Assembly: GCA_903915485.1 (NCBI GenBank)
Contig: CAIWTC010000328.1
Span: 1-6,293 of the forward strand
DNA: 6,293 nt
Direction of reading: 5' to 3'
Source: an uncultured Ignavibacteriales bacterium
GTDB lineage: Bacteria > Bacteroidota > Ignavibacteria > Ignavibacteriales > Ignavibacteriaceae
Shown here: positions 1-6,293 of the stretch, one piece after another
Layout of the letters: the number at the start of each line of letters is the position of its first letter
Numbering within the stretch: the stretch's first letter is position 1
Notes under the pieces: model-generated
Seen by the model: the letters and a program-made list of their open reading frames with translations, nothing else
The model's database searches: none
Told to the model about the DNA's origin: nothing
Program-made: the position numbers and the translations under genes

Positions 1-2654
1 ACATAAACGAATTTGATTTCCTTTGGGAAACTTTCAGCAAAGAATTTGTCCTAAAAGGCAGTTTCGATAAATTCGTTCGTAACGACACACATAAAAAAGG
101 CACTACAACTGTAGATAAAGAGTTCCTTAATTCATTAGATACTTGGCGAACAGACTTAGCAACCAATATCAGCAAAAATAACAAGCAGATAGACGAAGAT
201 GAACTTAATTTTGTAGTTCAGCAAACTATTGACAGAATTATCTTTCTCCGCATCGCTGAAGACAGAAGTATCGAACCCTACGGCTCACTCAAAGATGCAA
301 CAAAGCAAGGCGATATATACAAAAACATGTTTGCGCTCTTTCTTTCTGCAGATGAAAAATATAACTCGGGGTTATTCGACCTAAAGAAAGATAAACTTAG
401 CAAGAACTTAATAGTCGAAAACAAAACTCTCAAAAAGATAATTAACGAACTCTACTATCCCGAAAGCCCTTATGAATTTTCAGTGTTGTCAGTTGAAATA
501 TTGGGAAGTGCTTATGAGCAATTCCTCGGAAAAACAATCCACATAGATAAATCTAACAAAGCAAAGATTGAAGAAAAACCCGAAGTTAGAAAAGCAGGTG
601 GAGTATATTACACGCCCCAATACATCGTAGACTACATTGTCAAAAACACAGTCGGCAAACTAATTGATGGCAAAACCCCAAAAGAGATTGAATTAATAAA
701 GATTGTTGACCCTGCCTGCGGAAGCGGAAGTTTTCTCATAGGTGCTTATCAATACTTAATAGACTTTCACAAAGACTACTATGCAAAAAGCGAAACAAAA
801 GCGGGTAAAAAAGAAAGTCCTATTACACCCGAGGGGAATCTAACCTCTAATGAAAAGAAACGCATCCTCTTAAACAACATCTACGGCGTGGACATAGATA
901 CGAATGCAGTTGAAGTAACAAAACTTAGTCTGCTGCTAAAATGTATGGAGGGCGAAAACGAAAACAGCATCGCCCAGCAATATAAACTTTGGAACGAACG
1001 CATACTCCCCACACTTGACAACAACATAAAATCAGGTAATAGTCTTATTGATACTGACTTTTATGACAACCAATTAGATTTCGGCGAAGATAGAAAAATA
1101 AAACCCTTCAACTGGCAAAAAGCTTTTCCCGAAGTCTTTCAACGGGTTGAAATTAAAGATGAAAATGAAGAAATACTAAAGCTAACAAAGCAAGTGAAAT
1201 TTCATTCACAAAAAACTTATGAACACGCTCAAAAAGCTTATGAATATTCCGAACAACTTGAGAATAAGATTTTGCAGACTCACGAACCCACACTAAATTA
1301 TGGTAGAGGTGGTTTTGATATTGTCATTGGGAATCCGCCGTATGTTCGTCAGGAATTACTTGGTGAACAAAAACAGTATTTCTCCACAAAATATTTAGTA
1401 TATCATGGAATGGCAGATTTATACAGTTACTTTATTGAAAGAGGACTGGAATTACTTAAGCCGAATGGACTATTCGGAATTATCGTGGCAAATAAATGGA
1501 TGCGAGCTAACTATGGTGAACCGCTTCGCAAATGGCTAAGGAAAACGGAAATTCAACAAATAATAGATTTTGGAGATTTGCCTGTTTTTCAAGGCGCAAC
1601 AACATATCCCTGCATTTTGCTTTGCCGTAAAAATGAATTAATAAATGATATAGAAATAACGAATGTAAAGACGCTTGATTTTCCAAATCTTCAAGAATAT
1701 GTCAATTTCAATAGAACACTTTTAAAACAATCTTCATTAGAAGATAACGGCTGGAATCTTTCTTCAAGTTTGGAGCAAGATTTGTTAAAAAAGATTCAAA
1801 CCTCTGGAATTCCCCTAGGCAAATATGTTGAAGACAAAATATATTATGGAATCAAGACGGGACTCAACGAAGCATTTATAATTGATGAAGAAACAAGAAA
1901 TCGTTTAATTCTGGAAAATGCAAAGAGTTCTGATATCATTAAACCGTTTCTTGCGGGCAAAGATATAAAAAGATTTAAGCCTCCAACATCAGATAAGTTT
2001 TTGATTTTTATTCCCAAAGGATTTACAAAAATTAACAGTAAAGGTTTCAGAAGTCCATGGAAATGGCTTGAAGACACTTATCCTGCGATTACAGTACATC
2101 TAAAACAATTCGAAGAAAAAGCAAGAAAAAGATGTGACCAAGGCGATTACTGGTGGGAACTTCGTGCCTGTGATTATTATGAAGAATTTGAAAAACCAAA
2201 GTTAATGCTTCCTGATATTTCACTTTGTATGCAAGCAACATTCGACGATGACAAGACTTATTGTGTCAATACTGCTTACATTATCCCCGTTAATGATAAA
2301 TATCTAAATGCAATATTAAACTCTACTATTGTGCAGTATTATTATGCAAGATTAAGTTCATCTATAAGGGGTGGTTATCTTCGCTTTATTAAACAATATC
2401 TAGAAACAATTCCAATCAAAGTAATAATCACGGAAAACAACACAGAAATCAATCTAAAATCTGAAATAATCCGAAATGTTGAAGCACTCTTAAAATTCAA
2501 CAAAGAAAAACAATCTTCCACTCTACAATCCCAAATAGAGCAACTCCAATCCCGTATTGAATACCATGAGCAAAAGATCAATGAATCTGTTTACAAACTC
2601 TATAACTTGACTGATGATGAAATAAAAATCATTGAGGAATCAACTAAACGATAA
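1..2654 (+). CDS. Type IIG-like restriction-modification enzyme: N6-adenine DNA methyltransferase with TaqI-like specificity domain (5' end outside window)
   Basis: Predicted to transfer a methyl group from S-adenosylmethionine to adenine in a specific DNA site; in related type IIG enzymes the same chain also cuts DNA. The frame is open from base 3 with no stop, so the ATG at 327 is internal and the gene begins to the left; 883 residues are visible. In order: a helical spacer (about 3-590) including the stretch LNFVVQQTIDRIIFLRIAED typical of this family; a YYTP motif (606-617); the SAM-binding motif I DPACGSGSF (708-734); a GVDIDTNAVE acidic segment (885-914); catalytic motif IV NPPY (1332-1343); a TaqI-C-like recognition region from about 1848; and a short C-terminal coiled coil (about 2510-2600). 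The I-then-IV-then-recognition order marks the gamma amino-methyltransferase class. Any nuclease domain would lie in the missing N-terminus, so cleavage is inferred. A PglX-type or methylase-only role is the main alternative. The recognition site cannot be predicted from this sequence. Confidence 0.9.
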   Translation, partial: INEFDFLWETFSKEFVLKGSFDKFVRNDTHKKGTTTVDKEFLNSLDTWRTDLATNISKNNKQIDEDELNFVVQQTIDRIIFLRIAEDRSIEPYGSLKDATKQGDIYKNMFALFLSADEKYNSGLFDLKKDKLSKNLIVENKTLKKIINELYYPESPYEFSVLSVEILGSAYEQFLGKTIHIDKSNKAKIEEKPEVRKAGGVYYTPQYIVDYIVKNTVGKLIDGKTPKEIELIKIVDPACGSGSFLIGAYQYLIDFHKDYYAKSETKAGKKESPITPEGNLTSNEKKRILLNNIYGVDIDTNAVEVTKLSLLLKCMEGENENSIAQQYKLWNERILPTLDNNIKSGNSLIDTDFYDNQLDFGEDRKIKPFNWQKAFPEVFQRVEIKDENEEILKLTKQVKFHSQKTYEHAQKAYEYSEQLENKILQTHEPTLNYGRGGFDIVIGNPPYVRQELLGEQKQYFSTKYLVYHGMADLYSYFIERGLELLKPNGLFGIIVANKWMRANYGEPLRKWLRKTEIQQIIDFGDLPVFQGATTYPCILLCRKNELINDIEITNVKTLDFPNLQEYVNFNRTLLKQSSLEDNGWNLSSSLEQDLLKKIQTSGIPLGKYVEDKIYYGIKTGLNEAFIIDEETRNRLILENAKSSDIIKPFLAGKDIKRFKPPTSDKFLIFIPKGFTKINSKGFRSPWKWLEDTYPAITVHLKQFEEKARKRCDQGDYWWELRACDYYEEFEKPKLMLPDISLCMQATFDDDKTYCVNTAYIIPVNDKYLNAILNSTIVQYYYARLSSSIRGGYLRFIKQYLETIPIKVIITENNTEINLKSEIIRNVEALLKFNKEKQSSTLQSQIEQLQSRIEYHEQKINESVYKLYNLTDDEIKIIEESTKR

Positions 2655-2701
2655 CGACTATTCACCCAACGACTCAAAAAAAGGATTAGAATAGTTGCGT
2701 T
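2653..2701. repeat. Imperfect inverted repeat over the restriction-modification stop codon
   Basis: ACTATTC (2657-2663) pairs with GAATAGT (2689-2695). The stem can extend through AACG (2653-2656) with CGTT (2698-2701) if two bases are bulged out. The loop is about 25 bases, and the left arm includes the last bases of the TAA stop at 2652-2654. It could act as a weak terminator or 3'-end hairpin for the + strand gene, since TTTCTTGCTT follows at 2700-2709, but the stem is AT-rich and the loop long. Confidence 0.3.
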
Positions 2702-2715
2702 TCTTGCTTAATTCC
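2676..2715 (-). terminator. Candidate weak intrinsic terminator of the flagellar operon
   Basis: Reading the - strand after the flhG stop, GGAATTA (2715-2709) can pair with TAATCC (2688-2683) with one bulged base, and a run of seven T follows at once (2682-2676). Position and T-tract fit a Rho-independent terminator for flhA-flhF-flhG, but the stem is only about six pairs and the loop about 20 bases. It competes with the inverted repeat spanning 2653-2701. The 71-base gap shows no other obvious signal. Confidence 0.33.
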
Positions 2716-2725
2716 CCTCTATCGA

Positions 2726-3541
2726 TTATCCCTTAGCAGCCTTCTGCTTAGCTTTTAATTTCCCCGCAATTGAAATCATTAACTCTCGAATGGGTGTATC
2801 CATTTTATCTTTAATCAATAACTCCTGATTCATTATTGACTGATAAATATCATTATGCGTTGGCATTATGGAAAGAAGTTCTACCTGCTCTCTAAGAAAA
2901 TGCCTCAATGCTTTTCCTAAATTCTGATATGCTCGTTGACCATCTACATAGTTTGCACATTTATTTATGATGACTGAGGGAGTTATATTAAATCCGCTTT
3001 GCACTAGATACTTTGTCATCACATAAGCATCCATCACCGATGTAGGTTCGGGATTAGCCACTATTATAGCGCTTCTTATGTAGTTCATCGTTTCAGTTAA
3101 ACTTTCATGAATACCTGAACCGCTGTCAAATATTACATAATCAAAATTTCTCGTAATTCGTTCAAGCGAACGGAAAAAATTCTGAATCTTCGAAGGCTGC
3201 GTTTCAAATCCGGTAACCTGCTCACCGTATATGCAGAACAAATTATTGCTGAGGGGAGTCAAGCATTCCTCCAGCAGCGCAGAGCCTGCAAAATAATTCT
3301 GAAGTGAAACTGTGGGATATGTATTTGCAAGAATGTGCAAATTAGGGTTTTGCAAATCAAAATCTATCAGTAAAACTTTGTCACCGTTTATAGACAACGC
3401 ATAAGCGGTATTAAGTGCAAGGAAGGATTTTCCTGTTCCGCCCTTTCCCGATACAAAGGCAATATATTGCCCAACCCCGCTCCGGGCTTCATCATTCTGC
3501 AGTCGCTGAAGTTCAATTAAGCGGGATGCCTGTCCGTTCAT
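2726..3541 (-). CDS. flhG: FlhG (YlxH/FleN), MinD/ParA-type ATPase controlling flagellar number
   Basis: FlhG is a P-loop ATPase that dimerises on ATP at the membrane, limits flagellar number and stimulates the GTPase FlhF. The 271-residue length is normal for the family. Visible motifs are the deviant Walker A GKGGTGKS (residues 32-39, with signature lysine K33 and P-loop K38), LIDFDL (58-63) with the Walker A' aspartate at D60, and the Walker B-like segment DSGSGI (139-144), close to the DTGAGI usual in FlhG. The C-terminus (about 248-271) can form a basic amphipathic helix suited to membrane binding. The N-terminus NGQASRLIEL is a variant of the DQAxxLR FlhF-activating helix, keeping Gln4, Ala5 and Leu8 but not the Asp or Arg. 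The ATG overlaps the flhF TGA (ATGA, 3538-3541) and has no well-placed Shine-Dalgarno sequence, so it is probably translated by coupling. A plain MinD or ParA is unlikely given the flhF neighbour and the N-terminal helix. Confidence 0.93.
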   Translation of the reverse strand: MNGQASRLIELQRLQNDEARSGVGQYIAFVSGKGGTGKSFLALNTAYALSINGDKVLLIDFDLQNPNLHILANTYPTVSLQNYFAGSALLEECLTPLSNNLFCIYGEQVTGFETQPSKIQNFFRSLERITRNFDYVIFDSGSGIHESLTETMNYIRSAIIVANPEPTSVMDAYVMTKYLVQSGFNITPSVIINKCANYVDGQRAYQNLGKALRHFLREQVELLSIMPTHNDIYQSIMNQELLIKDKMDTPIRELMISIAGKLKAKQKAAKG

Positions 3542-4722
3542 GCTTCGGAATAAGCCCCCGTGTAAATCATGTTTGCCAAATGCTCAGGTTCCGCCGCGAC
3601 TATATCATCGGGTATTATTTGTCCATTAGTAATGTATCGAACCGGTATCTTTGACTTTACAATTACATTAAACAAATTACCGAACGCAACTGATTCATCA
3701 AGCTTTGTGAAAATTACCCCGCTGAATTTGAATACTGAAAACTTTTTTACAATATCCAGCAAATTATTTGTGGATGCCGTTGCACTTAATGCAAGTAGTA
3801 TTTCATCAACTTTAACTGAATCCAATGTTCTTGATGTTTCTTCAATCAGTTTTTTATTGTTCTGACTTCTTCCTGCGGTATCCAGGAAAATAATATCTTT
3901 CTTCCTGAACTTCTGAACCATAGCAGGCAAATCTTTTTCATCATAAGCCACAAGGAAATCTATCCCGCTGATTTCAGCAAATGTTTTCAATTGGTCTATT
4001 GCACCCAACCGGTAAGTATCCAAGGATATTAAACCGATATCAAGCTTATGCAGCAGTTTAGAAATAACCGCTATTTTCGCGATGCATGTTGTTTTACCTA
4101 CTCCGGTTGGTCCTACAAGTGCAACAACTTTTCCGCTTTTTCTTTTTTTCAGTTCAAACCCTGCTGTCGGTATCATACTTGCCATGGTAGATTTTATTGC
4201 TGATTCAACATCACTTGGTTTAAGAAATTCTGCGGCCTTTGCTGTCTGCTCTAAAATTGTATTTACCAACGAGGGCATAATATCTTTTTCAATCAATGAG
4301 TTTCTAAAATTTTCAAGAACAAATTTTCTTGTCCCGCCCATCGGCTTCTTTTTTTCGACTGAAGGCTTTGCAGTCTCACTTGTAGCCGCCTCATTCTTTA
4401 CCTGATATATTTTCTGCCTCAACCCATTAAGTGCTTTTTCAAGTTCCGCACTGTTGTTTTTGGGAGCAATCGGTTTTTCATTCGTCTGTTTTCTGTCTAT
4501 CACTTCAGGGCGAACGGGTTTTTTCTCATAAGTTGGACTTGTTGTCCGCGGCTTCACAGGCGCTCCATCTAGCCCCGCTACCACTTCAAACATTTTACTT
4601 CTTGAGTTAAGTCCTTCTTCTAAAACTCTCGCGCTCAGAACTACTGCTTCCTCACCGAGTTCCTCTTTCATTTTGTCTATTGCTTCCCTTAATGAAGAAG
4701 CGATATATTTTTTCATTTGCAT
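3538..4722 (-). CDS. flhF: FlhF, SRP-family GTPase for flagellar placement
   Basis: FlhF is the third SRP-type GTPase beside Ffh and FtsY. It acts at the membrane, forms a GTP-dependent homodimer, and helps place early flagellar basal-body parts. The 394 residues divide into an N-terminal B domain (about 1-50, starting MQMKKYIASSLREAI, which matches the usual MKIKKF start), a Lys/Pro/Thr-rich linker (about 52-125), a helical N domain (about 130-190) and the NG GTPase domain (about 198-394). GTPase motifs are all present: G1 GPTGVGKT (204-211), DTYRLGA (235-241), G3 DTAGRS (281-286), G4 TKLDE (339-343) and the closing NGQIIPDDI (367-375). The first ATG is preferred over the one two codons later because the alignment and the GGAAG site 7 bases upstream both fit it. 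The gene starts 2 bases after flhA ends and overlaps flhG by 4 bases. I see no missing key residue. Confidence 0.96.
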   Translation of the reverse strand: MQMKKYIASSLREAIDKMKEELGEEAVVLSARVLEEGLNSRSKMFEVVAGLDGAPVKPRTTSPTYEKKPVRPEVIDRKQTNEKPIAPKNNSAELEKALNGLRQKIYQVKNEAATSETAKPSVEKKKPMGGTRKFVLENFRNSLIEKDIMPSLVNTILEQTAKAAEFLKPSDVESAIKSTMASMIPTAGFELKKRKSGKVVALVGPTGVGKTTCIAKIAVISKLLHKLDIGLISLDTYRLGAIDQLKTFAEISGIDFLVAYDEKDLPAMVQKFRKKDIIFLDTAGRSQNNKKLIEETSRTLDSVKVDEILLALSATASTNNLLDIVKKFSVFKFSGVIFTKLDESVAFGNLFNVIVKSKIPVRYITNGQIIPDDIVAAEPEHLANMIYTGAYSEA

Positions 4723-4724
4723 TT

Positions 4725-6293
4725 TTATACTTCCAGCCTTCCAATAAATTCAATTTCCATATGAGCAGGTAATTCAGTGTACGAGAGAATTGCCAAATCA
4801 GAAAATGAAGCATTTAATAATTTGAATAAGTATGGGCGAATTGCCGCTGATGTTATTAGCACAGGAGGATAACCCATCATTCTAAAGTTTTCCAAATACG
4901 CCTGCATCGAGCGGTTCAAGTCCATTAGCGCATTAGGACTCAACCCTAATGTTTGAACTGCATCCTTCTGCTTTTGCAGAGACATTGTAATTTGTTTTTC
5001 CAGTTCTTCGCCAAGCGCAACCGCATGTATTATACCGTTTTGGTCCTTATAAATTGTGGCTATTGTCTCACCCATCGAATGCCGCACATACTCAGTCAGC
5101 ACATCCACATTCTTTGTAACTTTAGAATAATCTATCAAGGATTCAAGTATCAGCACCAAATCTTTGACCGGGATTAATTCTTTCAATAAATTTTGTAGCG
5201 CCTTTTGAATAACACCTAAAGGCAATTGCTCGGGATTAATGTCCTCGATTACTGCAGGATATTCTTTCTTTAAATTTTCAAGCAACTGCTTTACGGACTG
5301 CCTTGTTAATATCTTATCAAAATTCTTTTTGATTGTTTCCTGCATATGTGTTGAAAGAACACTGATACTGTCAACCACTGTGAAGCCAAGCAGTTCTGCT
5401 TTTTCTTTTTCTTCATTAGAGACCCAATATCCGGCAAGATTAAATGCCGGGTCAGTAGTTGGTATTCCGCTTATTTCCTCAGTTACATTTCCGGGGTTCA
5501 TTGCCAACCATCTATCGGGATAGATTTCATAATTCGCTACAAGGTTACCCTTGATTTTTATAATGTACTGATTTGGATTCAATTGCAGATTATCCCTTAC
5601 ACGAACCGGCGGGACTAATATTCCATATTCAAGTGCGATATATTTTCTCGTTGATGAAATTTTCTGAAATAAATTTCCGCCCTGCTGCTCATCAACTAAA
5701 GTAATCAACCCATAACCAATTTCAATTTCAATCGGGTCAACTGTTAAATATTCCTCAACCCGTTCTTCGCCTGGTTCAGTAGGTTGTGATTCAGGTTCAG
5801 TAGATTCTATCTTTACAACTTTTTTCTGTTTGTTGATGAGATATGCAATTCCGCCAATACTTCCACTTAAAAACAAAAACGGAAGCGCGGGCATTCCGGG
5901 TATAAGTGCGAAAAGAAAAGTTGCACCCGACACAGTGCCAAGTGCTCGTGGATTGGAAAACAACTGCGTACGCATTTGCATATCCATTCCCTCGCCGCTT
6001 GCACTTCTTGTTACAACCATACCCGCCGCGGTTGCAATCAACAATGCCGGAATCTGCGATACAAGACCATCACCAATTGTTAAAATCGTGTAACTCTTTA
6101 CCGCATCCTCTATAGAAAGGCCTCGCTGGAGAACTCCGATAATAATTCCTCCGATAATATTGATGACATTTATCATCAATCCCGCAATTGCATCTCCCTT
6201 GACAAACTTTCCTGCACCGTCCATTGCTCCGTAAAATTCTGCTTCACGGGCAATATGCTCTCTGCGTTTTCTTGCATCTGATTCATTGATTAA
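4725..6293 (-). CDS. flhA: FlhA, flagellar type III export gate protein (5' end outside window)
   Basis: FlhA forms the ring at the flagellar export gate in the inner membrane; its cytoplasmic domain docks chaperone-substrate complexes. The frame stays open to the right edge, upstream of the Met at 6224, and reads SDARKRREHIAREAEFYGAM, a conserved FHIPEP-family cytoplasmic segment, so that Met is internal. 522 residues are visible against a usual length near 690-700; roughly 170-180 residues with the first membrane helices are missing. Counting from the first visible codon: KGDAIAG (32-38), whose Asp matches an essential Asp of Salmonella FlhA; a membrane helix (38-56); a second (about 69-94) with IGDGLVSQIPAL; a probable pair (about 117-153) with IPGMPALP; a Glu/Thr/Pro-rich linker (about 160-183); then the cytoplasmic domain with DPAFNLAGYW, LGFTVVD, LPLGVIQKALQNLLKE and the C-terminal ITSAAIRPYLFKLL. 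The virulence-secretion homologue (SctV) is unlikely because flhF and flhG follow directly. Confidence 0.96.
   Translation of the reverse strand, partial: LINESDARKRREHIAREAEFYGAMDGAGKFVKGDAIAGLMINVINIIGGIIIGVLQRGLSIEDAVKSYTILTIGDGLVSQIPALLIATAAGMVVTRSASGEGMDMQMRTQLFSNPRALGTVSGATFLFALIPGMPALPFLFLSGSIGGIAYLINKQKKVVKIESTEPESQPTEPGEERVEEYLTVDPIEIEIGYGLITLVDEQQGGNLFQKISSTRKYIALEYGILVPPVRVRDNLQLNPNQYIIKIKGNLVANYEIYPDRWLAMNPGNVTEEISGIPTTDPAFNLAGYWVSNEEKEKAELLGFTVVDSISVLSTHMQETIKKNFDKILTRQSVKQLLENLKKEYPAVIEDINPEQLPLGVIQKALQNLLKELIPVKDLVLILESLIDYSKVTKNVDVLTEYVRHSMGETIATIYKDQNGIIHAVALGEELEKQITMSLQKQKDAVQTLGLSPNALMDLNRSMQAYLENFRMMGYPPVLITSAAIRPYLFKLLNASFSDLAILSYTELPAHMEIEFIGRLEV
4730..4734 (-). promoter_or_regulatory. 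Shine-Dalgarno-like site of flhF
   Basis: On the - strand GGAAG sits inside the last codons of flhA, 7 bases before the flhF ATG at 4722-4720. The spacing is good for the first ATG and too long (13 bases) for the second at 4716-4714, so it supports the chosen start. With only 2 bases between the genes, re-initiation after flhA may also contribute. Confidence 0.45.
5773..5803 (-). repeat. Short in-frame direct repeat in the FlhA linker
   Basis: The 10-mer GGTTCAGTAG on the + strand occurs at 5773-5782 and 5794-5803, 21 bases (7 codons) apart. On the coding strand both copies encode Thr-Glu-Pro within STEPESQPTEPGEE, the flexible linker between the FlhA membrane part and its cytoplasmic domain. 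It looks like a small in-frame duplication in a loosely constrained region. Confidence 0.5.

Noticed and set aside
327..329. ATG at 327 as the start of the restriction-modification gene
   Set aside because: The same frame is open to the left edge and its translation is family-typical, so this is an internal methionine.
1844..2077. Open frames on the - strand inside the restriction-modification gene (also 2375-2581)
   Set aside because: Antisense to a conserved coding region with clear motifs; no independent support.
2653..2675. Direct repeat AACGACT at 2653-2659 and 2669-2675 as a target-site duplication
   Set aside because: The copies are only 9 bases apart with nothing between them that could be an inserted element; chance is a sufficient explanation in this short AT-rich gap.
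2726..3541. ParA/MinD of a plasmid partition or cell-division system
   Set aside because: The 4-base overlap with flhF, the flhA neighbour, the DSGSGI Walker B and the DQAxxLR-like N-terminus identify FlhG; no ParB, MinC or MinE is present.
4082..4405. Open frame on the + strand opposite flhF; others at 3415-3654, 3569-3865, 4953-5177, 5239-5523, 5830-6093 and 5906-6115
   Set aside because: All lie antisense to well-supported flagellar genes, have low-complexity or meaningless translations and no family resemblance.
6222..6224. Met codon at 6224 as the start of flhA
   Set aside because: Conserved FlhA sequence (SDARKRRE...EAEFYGA) continues upstream in frame to the window edge, and the first membrane helices are missing.
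1..6293. CRISPR arrays, tRNA or rRNA genes, insertion sequences
   Set aside because: No regularly spaced repeats, RNA-gene signatures or transposase-like coding regions were seen; nearly all of the window is explained by the four protein genes.

Overview
The window is 6.3 kb of AT-rich bacterial DNA with two blocks of genes facing each other. The left block (1-2654, + strand) is one gene, open at the left edge, for a large gamma-class N6-adenine DNA methyltransferase of the Eco57I/TaqI-C type. It is most likely the methylase-plus-specificity part of a single-chain type IIG (or similar) restriction-modification enzyme. The right block (2726-6293, - strand) is a tightly packed flagellar cluster read right to left: flhA (open at the right edge), flhF, flhG. 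A 71-base convergent intergenic gap separates the blocks.

The flagellar genes work together. FlhA is the membrane export-gate protein of the flagellar type III secretion apparatus. FlhF is the SRP-type GTPase that sets where a flagellum is built. FlhG is the MinD/ParA-type ATPase that controls flagellar number and stimulates FlhF. flhA and flhF are separated by 2 bases, and flhF and flhG share an ATGA overlap, so the three are almost certainly co-transcribed and translationally coupled. The cluster ends at flhG; no sigma factor (fliA) or chemotaxis gene follows within the window. Weak hairpins in the gap may end transcription from one or both sides.

The organism is a flagellated, low-to-moderate GC bacterium. 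The methyltransferase resembles enzymes common in the Bacteroidota/Ignavibacteria group, and a flagellated Ignavibacteria-like lineage would fit, but this is a guess from sequence style and not a proven placement.

Nothing here amounts to a clearly new system. The points most worth a second look are in the restriction-modification gene: a long charged helical insertion just before the catalytic NPPY motif, and a shift in synonymous codon choice at the same place, which together suggest a mosaic gene. FlhG also has a variant of its FlhF-activating N-terminal motif.
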